This document shows positions 51,151 to 63,800 of a stretch of DNA of 64,000 nucleotides, piece after piece. The position numbers and the translations under genes were made by a program. Position 1 is the stretch's first letter, and every line of letters begins with the position of its first letter. Source of the DNA: Chromobotia macracanthus (Eukaryota > Chordata > Actinopteri > Cypriniformes > Botiidae). The notes under the pieces are model-generated. The model made no database searches. It worked only from the letters and a program-made list of their open reading frames with translations, and was not told the origin of the DNA. The DNA lies in assembly GCA_036877525.1 (NCBI GenBank), contig JAZGTH010000001.1:13106001-13170000 (forward strand), written 5' to 3'.

Positions 51151-51260
51151 ATGCGCGTTTAATTACCGCAGACTTTGTACCTACTAACTAATAAGTGCTC
51201 TTTAATAAAATGAAACTTTTGTGTAATCTGGGATGGGTTAAGGTTCATGATATTTTGGAT

Positions 51261-51281
51261 CTATAAATATGACGTCACGTG
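51261..51281. promoter_or_regulatory. TATA-like word with CRE and E-box
   Basis: TATAAATA (51262-51269) runs into the full CRE palindrome TGACGTCA (51270-51277), which overlaps CACGTG (51276-51281). It sits between the LARP4 CpG island and PFDN5. Function is inferred only from motif match. Confidence 0.35.
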
Positions 51282-51707
51282 TCTAGATTGGTATTTAACA
51301 CTTGGGGAGTTTTTTACTTTCTATTTTTCACGAATGTCACACACGCCGCGATGTAATACTCAAAATGTCTGTTTATAATTTACCTTTATCCCCTGAGCAT
51401 GGGAGGAAACTTTGACAAAAACATTTACAGTCAAAGCTGCTGCTGTTACAACATGGAGCAGTCATTTATTTGCTGAGGACAAGTTCAAAACAAAGTCATT
51501 TCTGATTTGCATTGCTTTGAGTCACATGAAAATACTAATAATGACAAGTAAATACACTGTCGTTTCAACTATAGCTAAGCAGGAACAACTGTAGCCAATT
51601 GTCTAATATGTGTATAAACAAAGTTATCAATATTAAAATGTATGATTTTGCCACATTAGCCACCAACAAACGAAATATTCCCCAAAAACAATAACAGTCT
51701 TGTGAGG

Positions 51708-51713
51708 TTTAAT
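51708..51713 (-). promoter_or_regulatory. pfdn5: Candidate PFDN5 poly(A) signal
   Basis: ATTAAA on the minus strand about 210 bp past the PFDN5 stop. An AATAAA at 51465-51470 is a second candidate. Confidence 0.4.
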
Positions 51714-51919
51714 GGATAATAGCCACAGGCCAAGCCCAACAGTTCATCTGCTCCCCAAACATGAGAATGAAAATGTGGAACTGAAAATGTTAATAGGTGT
51801 TCAATGCAGGCAATTGCTGGACATTTTTCCAAGAGAAAAAGCAGCGATTCCTTGTCTCGATGATGCAGAAATGCTCAGAATCTGCCATGATTTTTCCATA
51901 TTGCTGCGTGTAACAGTTT

Positions 51920-53611
51920 TTAGGCTTTGGTAGTGCCAGACTGTGATGCTTGTTGGCTGTGCAGTTGCTGGAGCTTCACGTTCATGACTTCCACCACAGC
52001 TTTACAAGAGCAGCAGAGAGGGAGAAATAAAACATTTAATACAGTATTTGTGAATGAGATTTACACATCAATACTGTGACATTAGTATATACATATACAC
52101 TGGGGGCCAAAAGTTTGCAAAAGCATACATATATACGTACATTAATTTACCAAAATAAGGTTTAACTGATCACAATGAGTAGCATGAGGTGAAATGTGAC
52201 TTGAAAATCTGGACAAACTGACTTAGAATGACAAAGATCTGCAAAGCTGCGCATAGATGATTTTTTTTTTATGAGAACTTTTTGAAGTAGTTTAAGAGTT
52301 TCTGAATATTTTTTTCAATTTTCACATTGTTTATATACTGACTATACATTGTGATTACATTATCTGTACATTATACTTTTATAATATCCCCTCTGCTTGT
52401 GCTAGCGCCGCTTAGTTTACGTAGTTCAGTCATACTTATTGCTGTAACAGTGATTCCCTTTAGTCTACTTTTATTATTTATTCTATTTTGTAAAAGAGGA
52501 CAAATTAATGGTTACTTAAATATAGTATAATACAAAAACAAATCACCTTGTTTCATGGCATGTTTTTCTTGAAGGGCAGGCTGAATTTTTTCAATTTGTT
52601 TTGTAAGGAAGTCAATTTTTCGTTTAAAGAACTCTTTCCCATCCTCTACACTCTGTAAAGATAAAAGACAAAAACCAGCAGAAAGATTTACTTAAGGAAA
52701 ACCCACACAAATTACAAAGTACTTTGTAAACAAAACTATCCAGATTACGAGTAAGATCTTGGCTTACCTTCTCCACAAAGTAACCTGTCCCAACATCCAC
52801 TAAGACATGGTCTACATCATGAAGCTTTCCAGGGACATACATCTGCAGAAGGCAGTTAAGTGAACAACTAACAATTTATTGAAGATTTCTGAGTATGTAC
52901 TGTAACAAAACAAAAGTGATTCTTTTAATTTATTCATTTATTCTGTACACTGATGGTGTCATGACTTTCTTAGGCAACATTATATAATTATTCAGCAACT
53001 GTTAAGAGGATACAGAACTGGTGAGGGGAACAAGTAGTTCTTTTCCTGAGAGACGAAAAGACAGAAAAATAGAGATAAGTGAACCGAATATAAGATCCTG
53101 ACTGAATTGAGAAGCAAAATGTTATAAAGCTCACCTTCATTGCTCTTGCTGAGGACATTCAAGCTGTCTTTAGCCTCCACATATTTGGTCTGAACTACTT
53201 TCAGCTGACCTATGGACGATGTCAAGAATTCTGTTTCCTAGAAACAATCATCACCTGTTAACATGGTACTGATGACAGCATCAGCAAAACACAACACGAA
53301 ATAGAAAATAATGTGCAATAATGTATGCAAACCTAACAAAACAAGTAATATAACAAAGCCAGTAAATTAAATAAAGATTAAATAAGAAATATATATATAT
53401 ATATATATTACTCTCAGCACTAATGCAGATGTAAGGCTGCTGGCAGCACGCGTGCGTGCGTGTTGTTCAATTTCTGACCGAAATATCGTAGCATTTTGAA
53501 TTGTAAATTAAATTAGTTGTGATTATATTTTATAGGACAAAATACCTGGTCAAGCTGAGTTTTCAACCCCTCTAATTGTGAAAGAGACAATTCAGTGAGA
53601 TTCACCGCCAT
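51920..53611 (-). CDS. pfdn5: PFDN5, prefoldin subunit 5 (6 exons, complete CDS)
   Basis: Joined exons, 5' to 3': 53546-53611, 53135-53237, 53014-53045, 52768-52842, 52547-52652, 51920-51999; 153 aa (human 154). Seen: MAVNLTELSLSQLEGLKTQL start with strong Kozak (AACATGG); N-terminal helix LTSSIGQLKVVQTKYVEAKD; the beta-hairpin segment with VPLTSSMYVPGKL and VLVDVGTGYFVEK (about 65-90); C-terminal helix FFKRKIDFLTKQIEKIQP; end QQASQSGTTKA. This is the alpha-type prefoldin fold: two coiled-coil helices joined by beta hairpins. The protein is a subunit of the cytosolic hexameric prefoldin that hands nascent actin and tubulin to the CCT chaperonin; in mammals it also binds c-Myc (MM-1). It lies 1.2 kb downstream of ESPL1 in the same orientation, as in human. 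One exon is only 32 nt. Confidence 0.97.
52096..52330. mobile_element. Possible Tc1/mariner-type remnant
   Basis: The phrase actgggggccaaaagtttgc resembles one end of small fish Tc1-type elements. The matching opposite end was not clearly found, so limits are approximate. PFDN5 last intron. Confidence 0.3.
53389..53408. repeat. (AT)n microsatellite
   Basis: About 10 AT units in PFDN5 intron 1. Confidence 0.85.
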
Positions 53612-54400
53612 GTTGACAACAGAATACGGCGAGGAAAGCTTCCGTGTCGACAGGAAATAAACCGAAGGACTTTTAACAATGAACTAACGTTAATTGTTCA
53701 TGATATTTATTCATTTTTAATCTGGGCTTTATGTAACATCTTATAAAATTGATATGACGAGAGCAAAAACAAAATATTGAAAGTCTGTATACTTTTCACC
53801 GACTGTGGTGAAGCGCATGTTAATGGACTTTGTTTCCCCTTGACAAGTGGTTCTCAACCTTTAATCCTAATCATTTTAAAATCTTTTAGTTTTTTTTTTA
53901 ATTATTTTAATGCTTGCTTATTTTAAATACTTCAAATCATCTTAAGACCCCCGGCCCCCTCGTTGAGAAACACAGCCCTCAGAGGAAAACAGCTTGAATT
54001 ATAGTACATGGGCCCCATATGCTGTAAAACCAGAAACACATCACTTTTGAGCCCTGATGTTTTCTGAAGCTGCTGTCCATGTGACTCCGTCAAGTCTTCA
54101 GTCTTATTTATGATCCCTGACTTGTATTAGTGTGTATTAATCCGTTTGTTGACTCGATGACTGATCTATATTCACCAAGTTCTCAATATACTTTATATAA
54201 ACAATAAAAGTCTGTTTGACTGTTGCGTGCTTTTGGTTATTATTCTATTTGCCTGTCTTTGATTTTCTTTCTCTAAAAGAGACCAGAAAATGTATCTCTT
54301 GGGACAAAGTTAAACCCTTAGATGGGGAACTACATTAAAAGCCTTTATTCATCATTATTAATACACAGCATGTTGAAATAATTGCAATTACCAAGGAATG
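53612..54400. other. PFDN5-ESPL1 intergenic DNA
   Basis: Holds the PFDN5 promoter just above 53611 (no clear TATA box), a MITE remnant at 53845-53975 and AT-rich DNA. No coding exon is seen. PFDN5 and ESPL1 are separated by only 1.2 kb from start codon to stop codon. Confidence 0.6.
53845..53975. mobile_element. hAT-type MITE remnant
   Basis: CAAGTGGTTCTCAACCTTTA at the left and CTCGTTGAGAAACACAGC at the right are inverted relatives (GTGGTTCTCAAC against GTTGAGAAACAC), the end type of Charlie-like hAT elements. The interior is AT-rich and non-coding. Confidence 0.5.
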
Positions 54401-54420
54401 TGTCATAAAAACATTTTATT
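54344..54420 (-). promoter_or_regulatory. espl1: ESPL1 poly(A) signals
   Basis: Two minus-strand AATAAA hexamers, 54415-54420 and 54344-54349, lie about 390 and 460 bp past the ESPL1 stop. The 3'UTR therefore probably ends near 54.3-54.4 kb. Confidence 0.45.
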
Positions 54421-54810
54421 TTAAAGCAGTTTGGGATTTATATAACTTAAAAGTACATGGATGTACAAAAAAAATGTACAAAAGTGTACAAGAACTTGTA
54501 CATCAAAAAATAAATGTGATTTAAAAGCATTTAATAAAACAGATATGAAAATAGTCTGAATAACATCAAGTTGTACAAGATAATTAACATTTTAAATAGC
54601 AAAACACTAAGGGTTGGTCTCCTAGATACCGGTTATGTTTAGTCCTAGACATCAGTTAGGTTCCTCCAATGAAAATTATTTTCATAAAGGGTATCTTATA
54701 AATGTAAACAAGCCTTGTGATTGCTTATTAAACTTTAAATAAGAGACAAAAATCATAAAAATTCACTAAATTTGCTGTAAATAATAAAAGTTGTCATTTA
54801 GAAATTTGGT

Positions 54811-57800
54811 CTAATTAATATATACTGGCAAACCATAAGCAATCGGTGCAGCACCAATTATATATTTGAGGTGTGTGGCGTTACGTGACTGGGCTAAATG
54901 CTGAAGAAGGGAGGAGCCAGGGCCAGCGGAGAGCCAGGATTGGAGCAGAGCTGAAGTGAATCGATCCAAATCACGATCTGTTACATCCCACAAATTACCA
55001 AGCACTAATGGGCTGGTTCAGATGAAAGAAACCAAAACAAATTTAGTGATAGAGCAATTCATTTATATATATTTCAGCTGGGACATCTACATCTTGACCC
55101 CAGAAAAGTCTGTTAATGTTTATATATGTTGATGTGTACATTACCATCCTGAAGTCAGGTAGCTGAGGATGATCCCTGTTCCCTCCTGGTGGCCGAGGAC
55201 ACTGAGAGCAGCACTGCTGCAGCCAAACAACAGGGCCACTGCCCGCACAGGCCCTTTCAACACCCTCTGAGCATCCAGAAAGCGGGTTCCTGCTCCGTGC
55301 CCTATATAACTGCACAGATAAGGTAGATAAATAGAGCCAAGCACATCATTTTACCTTCATACTTATACTAATGACAGTAACTATCATTTTCACTCACATA
55401 TAGAGATCTTTGGTGGTGACAGCCTCTTGTAGTTTATCTGGATCAGGAGCCATTCCACAAACCCCCTGCCATGCCCGCTCGCTGGCCAATCACAGACATG
55501 AGATGCCAAACTGTAAACTGGACCAGTTACACAACTGTGGCTGTGTGAGTGTGCATGCGCTTGGAGCTTACCCAGTGAACCAGTCTTTAAAGCGCTTCTC
55601 AGAGTCAGGCAGGTTTCCATCTGGGTTCAGCACATAGTAAATTTGCTGAGGGTTCACGCCAGAAGACAGCACACAGCTAGAATCCATCTGTAAAAAGGCA
55701 GCATTCAAGAAATAGCTCACACAAAGAAAAATAGTTCTAAAATAGTTATTTGTTGATCAGACTTCATGCATTTCCAATACATATTCTGTGTGGATGACAG
55801 ATACCTCTTTAAGATGACTATGACCAAGTACTGCATGCAAGGAGGGCATGCGAGTGACAGAACAAGATTTCAGGCAAGTGATGTTCTCCCATGGCAACCT
55901 CTGCAAGTACTGCAGAAAAAGTATTGATAAAATAGCAGTATTGATGAAATATCTGATTTGACAAAATAGCAATAAATGCCCCTCAAAATGACTGGAAAAC
56001 TGCTGTAGGTTTTCTTCAAATTCAACAACTGACCACTGAATACTACATCAGGACAGTCTACCTTGTCCAAGATCAGAACTGTATGTCCCTTTGGCTCCTC
56101 CCTCCCTCTTAGTTCAGCCACACCCCCCTGCAGAAGCCTCAGGAAGTCCTTGTCCTGCAGACCCACCCCTTCCACAACAGACTGCAGGTCATGCGGTGAG
56201 AGGAGTGGAGATGCTGAGAGAACCACCTTATGAGAGACAATAAAAATTTCGTTATTTTTATTATCTGCCAAACAAAAGTCTTAAATATTACTTAGATACC
56301 TCAATTTGTGTTGAAGTTGTAAGCAGCCCCACATACCTTGAGCATTTCCTGTGTGATCTTCGTTCCTCTCAGTGCCTGTTGGAAGCGTTTAATCTGAACT
56401 TCAAACTCGGGGTCAGAGGTTAAAGGGAGGAGTAAAGTTCGCCACACTCCTAAAGTCTCTTCCATCTCCTCTAATAATTTCTAAATGAAACAAATACATC
56501 TCATAAATACTAACAGTGCAATGTCTATCAAACGTCACCTTCAGTGGCATTACATACAATAAGGGCTAACATTATTTCACAACAATACATTTCTTATTTC
56601 ATAAACGTCACAGAAATTAACTGTCAACTTGTGTCTCACCTCCACACGAGCATCCAGTGCCTTCCGTCCATCCCACCACTGTGATTTTTCTGCCACTGTG
56701 CTCACCTCCTTCTGTCCCTTCAACACTCCATCCATTTCCTCCAAGAGCATGCCAACTGAACGCTAATGACAAAAACTGATTATGTAAACTCATGCTTATG
56801 CAAAGCAGATGCTTTTAATCAATGTCAATAAATGGTTAAACGGTAAAACAATGAACTGATCAAAACACACTTGTAGTCCTAACATATTTACCTCTCGGCC
56901 TGTCGTAGGGATTCTGACTGTAACTGGGGCGGAGTCTCGCTGCAGACGGGTTAGAAGGATTGTGCTGCCAATTTCATCAGGACACACCCCCGTGAGCGAG
57001 AGTATGCACACTGTTATTCCTGCAGTAACAAATCAAACCATTTATCCTACAATACATACCAGACAGGCTGCATAATTTGCAACTGATTACAAAGCGCCAG
57101 TGTCAATGTGACAATGTTACCTGTTGGCAGCTCTTTTAGCTGTTGTGTGAACTGTTGGCAGTGTGCATGTGGAAACTGTGTTGGCTGTGTCGAGGTGAAA
57201 GAAAAGATCTGCTCCAGTGTGGAGAGTTTCTGCGACTGACTTGGCCCAGATGATTCCTCCAGATTCAGAGCACCAAGACTCTCTGATACATCAGTGCATG
57301 ATTTCTTCAGCTTCCTACAGAAACAGAACAAGGGAGATAATTATCTTAAATAAACGTACTACAAATGTTTCAACTTGTGGTGTCTGACGTACCTGAACTG
57401 GCTAACCACATGACGTGTCATATGGTGTCGAGTGGACACCCCCAGCGACTGTGCATGTAGCATTGCAGTGGTGATGGAATCGGTCTGACCGAGGGTCTGA
57501 GCGAGCAGTGAGCAGACGTGAGCATAAAGACAGGGAGGTGGGAAGTGATGGAGGAGGAGCCACGAGGACTGTAGGTACGACTGGACAGCCTCCACCGAAA
57601 GGTCAGCTAGATACATACAAGACATTTAATTCCAGATGTCCACTGTGCAACAAAAAGGTTTTAACAAATTGTAAGCAAGCCCACGTGGAATTGGCACCTG
57701 CAAATAACTCCAGACATTCTACACATTCTTAAAATTTATGTGGTTCTTTTAATAGCCATTTTGTTTTTAACCCGTTTTTAAATGTATTTTTTCAGAAGGA

Positions 57801-60800
57801 CTGTGTGTTACCTAAGGCTGTGTGTGCATGTGACAAGGTTGTGTGAGCTCCAGGGCTGTTCTGTCCAGCCCTCCTTATCTCATTGAAACACTCTCGCCCC
57901 ACATCTGCAGCCAGATCTCTTCTCAGAACCTCACAACCAGCATCTGGGCTGCCTAGAAGCACACACATAAAATGAAGTAGTCCAATCAGAATCTAAGCTG
58001 TGATGACATCACACATTATACATACACACCTGTGTCTTCCATCTCTTTGTCAGAGCCTCGGAGTTCCTCTAGGCTGATATTCAAAAGAACCTCATCCTCA
58101 TCCTCTTTAATCATCCTCATTCTTTCAGGCTCATCTATGACCTCTGAACTCTTCTTTGGCCGTCCCCTGCGTGTGCGTGTCTGTTGGGAGGATACCACAG
58201 TATCATCCTCAGAAGAGAGGCAGCTGGTGGATGGAAGGGCAGTGCTTCTCTTAGTGGTCCGTGCTCTTCGGGGAGGATCTGGTTCTGTGAGAACTTTAGT
58301 GTCACTAGGGTTCAGTGCTGATTTAAGTGCACGAGGGGTTTTGGTGTTGGAGGCATTTCGCTTTTTCTCAGACTTTTCCACTACAGCAGGAGGTGCCGTT
58401 TCAGTGTCACTCTCATCGCTGAACTCAACCTGAGAAAACAAGCAACTCAATTTATAAAGCTCTTGTTATATGTCAGGATATATACCATGATCATCTCAGT
58501 TATTCTGAAACGTTAAATATTAAATTAACAGCAAAACTCCCTGTGCCCCAAAGCTTTGGGTTATTATCAGGGCATTGTAATTGCAGTTACTAAGGTAGAA
58601 AGTTTAGAAAGTTTATTAAACTTTTTATTTTGAAAGCACTACCCATAAGCGCCAATTATATCTAACAGTGTTTCAACTGGAACTATGTATAGGTGGGAAC
58701 TAAGGTATCAAACCTTAAAGCGAGAGCGTTTGGTCCGTTTAGGGGCAGCAGGCACAACCACAGGTTTCACTTCTACAGGAGAAGAATCTTTGTAAACTTG
58801 AAACGATCCCTTAGGGGCAACTTTTGACTTTGTAATCCCACGATGACTGGCAGGTGTTAGTGAGGGTGTAAAGTTGACAGAAATCTCGGGCACCTCATTT
58901 GTAAAGTCAAACGCTCTCAGGTCACCAATACCAGTGCTAGTAGAGACAGATTTGGGCCGTGAGGTCCTTGTTGGCTTGGGTGTTTTAAAAACCATGGAGG
59001 ATTTGGAGACTGTAATTTTGGGCACTGAGTCTTTAACTTTCTTAGAAACTACCGAGGATTCTTTCTTGCTCTCACACTCCATGAACGTGTCCTTCTTACT
59101 GTCAGTTTGGCATTTAGCACCTGCATCTGGAAGAGGTTTGTCAGAAATTGGGCTTTTGGATCTATGCTTTGATTCCGTTTTTTCTTTTAATTGTGTTTTG
59201 GTTTTTGATAGGTTCCAGCCCCAGGCAGAAGAGAAAAGTTCTTCAGGTGTACACTGTTTCTTCATGGCCAGTGCTAAACAGCAGGCCACAGCTTTAGCTC
59301 CCAGCAGAGCAGCTCTGATGGGCCCAAGTTCTGGTGTCATTGCCCCTTTAGGCTTCACCACCTCCAATCCTGCCTCTATCTCCTCCCACAAGGCTGAAGC
59401 CTTCCCTTTATCTCCAGTTCTGAGAAGCTGAAGCACAGTGCCCAAATGCACTCTACCAAGTTCTGCCTGGAGAAATGCCAAACATTGTCCAGTTGAGTTT
59501 TTAGAGGACACAACAGCTGCCAAACTGCTTTGGAGCTTAGCTATGATGCTACGGCAACGTCTCTTGGCAGATTGGCGTAGCCGGCGGGAGAGCTCTTGGT
59601 CCGACTGGAGGTCTGCCTGTATCAGAGCCCAATGGATACTGACTCGAGCCACACTGAGCTCACTGCAGCAGGGACAGGAGCATTTGTCTGCATGGGTCAG
59701 GCAGGATAGCCCATGTTGACGTTTGGGTTTCAGAGGAGGAGATGCTCCTTGGCTTCCTAATCTAGACACTGTTTCGACAGGCTCCTTAAGAAGTGCACGA
59801 GAGCTAAGGATTCCACTTAGATCCTCCTCTTCCTCAAAAACGTTACCAGAAGAAACAGGGGCAGCTGGCCGACCTTTGCGTGGCTTTATTTTCACCTCAC
59901 ATTTCTGTTGTTGCCCCTGGCCAAAATCTACATGTAGGAAAGATCATATGTAGGAAAGATCACAAAATCACATAACAGCAGTAAAAGCAAAAATAACAGT
60001 AGCTCTCACGTCAAGAGAAGTGTGGTCTGTGTTTCTCTGACAATATCTTTACCTGTGCACAAATCCAGCAAGTTTCTAACTTGCTCCAAATCTAAACCAC
60101 CTGCTTCAGTTGTTCCCTTCATCAGCTCCAGTTCTGCTTTTAACACCAACAGCTCGGCACAGCTACAAAAACAGGGATGATTTTAAAGGGATAGTTCCCC
60201 AACAAAAATCTTCCATTTACCCACCCTAATGTAATTTCAAACCTATGACTTTTTAGCTTCTGAGAAACAAAAATAGAAGACATTTTGAAATATGTGCGTA
60301 ACCTAACAACAGTGGCATGGATTGACTTCCATTATAATGGACACAAAACCACAGAGACATTTCTTTAATTATCTTCTTTTGTGTTCCACAGAAAAAAATA
60401 AGGTCATAAGTTTGGAAATACATGAGGCTGAGAAAATGATGAAGATTCACCCAAAGGGATGGTTTCTTTAAATATACAAAGACAAGCCCAAACAAACATT
60501 GGCCTAGCACCCAATGAACATATTCAGATCTACCTAATAACCAGAAACAACTTTCAAGTATTAACAGTGCGATTTAGGCTTAGGTCACCCCTCACAATGT
60601 CACACGTTCTCCCGCTCTCACACTCACAGATATTGTGTACTCACTGGCTGAGGGTCTGCAGTTTGGTGGCCAGTTTGAGAGCTTCCAGACACTGAGCTTT
60701 AGCTTCATGAATGGCCCCAGTGCTGCTCCTCACAGCCACCATCCTCTCAGAACAAACCAGAACCTCGCTCAACAACAGCCACTTAAACACAACACTGTCA

Positions 60801-63800
60801 CCTATAGAGAAAAATCACACCACATTACTTCAGCCCTCACATGCTGCTTACATTTGTGTCTATGGACACCACGCAGTTTATTTCCATAGACATTAGACTT
60901 CGGCCTGATCCCTATCTAAAAGGAATGGAGAATACTGCCAAAACTGTATACCTTAAATGCACTGTAAGTCGCTTTGGATAAAAGCGTCTGCCAAATGCAT
61001 AAATGTAACTACGCATCTATAAGTCAGATTCAAAAGTATAACCATCACACTTAAACATTTTTACTTTTGGTTGGTATCAGGACTGTACAAACAGCAGTTT
61101 TTCAAACTCTAGGCAAAGGAAAATACAACCATGTCAACTTCTTCCTCCAAGAAAAGTATTCCTTCTTTAATATAATCATTTAGACAACGCAAGTATATTT
61201 ATTGAGGAATTCATGCAAGTGCTTTAGGTTTAGGATTTACCTCTGCCTTAGGATTTATTTAATTGAGGGACATAAAATTATTTCTTGAGGCATTCACAAG
61301 TGTCACAGATGAGGTCCAAACGACATCAAGTTGAAATAAACTCGCATATAATTTCTTTCAGTGAACAGCTGGTTGTACCTTGATCTACAAAGCGTGTGTC
61401 CGTGTTTGGCCCGGGAGCTCCGTAAAACCCATTACCCAGCAACATCATTACCAAGCTGCACAACAGTTTCAGCCCTTCATATTGAGTTGTATCTGGAGTT
61501 TTCAAACCTATAACACACATATAATTCACTACAGCATCTTACATTGTATATATGTAAAATGTAGCACTTTTGTTTCAGTTTTACTGTGGCTAAGCAAGGT
61601 GACTTTCATCTTTGCTCCAATGAAAGTTCTAATGAACAGATCTACATGTATAGCACATGTACTGCATGTGAGCTGACCCTGTTGAATGATGCTCTGGCGC
61701 AGCTGTGAGTCTAAAGCCTGCGTGTCGAGACTCAAGAATTCACTGGAAGTCTGCAGTGCTCGTGCCCTGAGCAGATACCAGCTTTTAGAATGATGCTGAG
61801 CGGACACCTTCATCACTTCTGTCAGGCAACAAACACCACGTTCCACCTAAGAAAAAGAGAGACAGGGTATAATGATCAATGTCGATGTGTTTTAATTTAT
61901 TCACAACTGACAAATGAGTGGTTCTGTGCATACACGCATACATGCACTTTAAAGGGAAAATTCCTAATACATAAGCCAGTCCTGGATTACAGGAACATTT
62001 ACATCAGAAACAACCTGAGACATGATCAACTATGCATTTTCTATATACATACACACATGTAAGCATTACCTGTCCTAAAGCATAGTAGATCTGTGCTTTC
62101 TGCAGCATGAAAGTCATGGATATAATAGAATTGCCCTCCAAGCTTGGGTCAGAGGTCAAACTTTGTTCTGCTTTTTCTAGCTCCATCTGAAACATGCATA
62201 CACAAAGTCAACATCTTACAATGTTAGACTTTAGTATATGGTGCAGTGTAACTGCAACATAGAAACGCAAGTACAGTAACAATCTTAAATATTATTTTAG
62301 CATCTTTGACAACATAAATAAGGTCACCTGGGCAAGCTGAGGGGATCCCAGATACAACAGGATCCTGGCAGAGTGGCAAAAGGCATTAGCACTATTTTGA
62401 GCATCGCCAAGACTACGGAACAGAGCAGCAGCAAGCTGATATCCCTCTAGAGCTTGAAGATGCTGAAAGAGACATGAACATCAGCTCAAATCTCCTTTCA
62501 GTGATTGGCATGAGATGTTGAAGTTAGTGTAAGTATGTGTGTGTGGACCTACTTTGCCCATGAGTGTGTAGAGAGCAGCCATCAGCGTGAGTGAGGACGC
62601 TGTGAGCTTGGGGTCTCTGACTGCTGGCACAGATCCCTTAGGGAGACTCCGCCACAGAAACAAACTTCTATCCAAAGGCTCACTTAACTCTAAACACAGA
62701 CACAAATCAACAGCATTACGTTTCATCCTATACTCTGTAAAATCAACGTGATTTTAAACATCACGCATTCATACTTGCATGCATTTATTTACATTTACAT
62801 TTATGCATTTGGCAGACGCTTTTATCCAAAGCGACTTACAGTGCATTGAAGTTATACATTTTCTTAGTACATGTACTCTCTGGGAATCGAACCCACAACC
62901 TAGAGCATTGTGCTAACACAATGCTCTACCACTGAGCTACAGAAGAACTTCAAGTGTAAATCAGTCTTTGTATACTGTGTTCGAGTGTGCCTTACTGCTG
63001 TGGGCCAGTAGATTGAAGCACAGTCCATCATAGACTAGCTGACTCTCTTGTGATTTCTGTTTGTCCTCATACTCTAGATCATTAGTGGGAACAGGATCCA
63101 AATTCACTTGCATTTTACCCTCCTCCTGCACAATACGCAATCGCTTCTCTGTGTCCACAGCCTATATAACACATTAAATAAAACAAAAGTTATTTGTAAG
63201 ATGTATGTTTGTTTTCGGGTATGTACACTAACAGTCTATTTAGGCATAATCCGTTTAGATTGAAGAGAGCTTATTATTAAACAAAAAAACTTGTCCAAAC
63301 TTTTGACTGGTAGTTTGCCCTAAAAAAAAAAAAAAAAAAAAAGCACTTACCTCCTGCAAGTTAAACTCAAGAGTGCAAATGTAGAGCCACAGAGAGGCAT
63401 GTGCCTTCTCATCCTTGAGCCTATCAGCATTTTCTGCTGTCTCTGGCTCCGCCTCCAACAACCGCAAAGCCTCGTGGGTAAAGTCAACTGCCGAGCTGTT
63501 TGACAAAGAAAATTTTTGACTCTTCCTATTTCTCTATCAAAAAACTGAATAAAACAAAGGCAAGAAAGTGCATGAATATAAATAAACATCCTGTGCTAAT
63601 GTTAACCTACCAGTCAGTCTGCTGACTAAAGTCCTGGTAGCACACAACCTGTGCCATCTCGCAGAGGTAGGAAGCCCGTCTCAGTTTGTGCGAGGTGTCT
63701 TCATGACAGATTTCCAAGAGGTCACAGAGTGTATTGTAACGCTCCTGAGCAGTGTCTCCTGTCTGTTCCTTATACACACGCAGCTCCTCCTCCAACAAAC

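Noticed and set aside
50994..51191. A plus-strand Arg/Pro-rich frame in the CpG island
   Set aside because: GC-rich DNA gives long open frames by chance; there is no family match and no plus-strand donor of note.
58874..59431. A 185-codon open frame on the plus strand
   Set aside because: It is exactly antisense to the large ESPL1 exon 58714-59927 and has no recognisable family features.
62878..62942. A tRNA gene on the minus strand
   Set aside because: A and B boxes are present, but the region between folds as one long hairpin and it is fused to a SINE core and tail, so it is the head of a retroposon.
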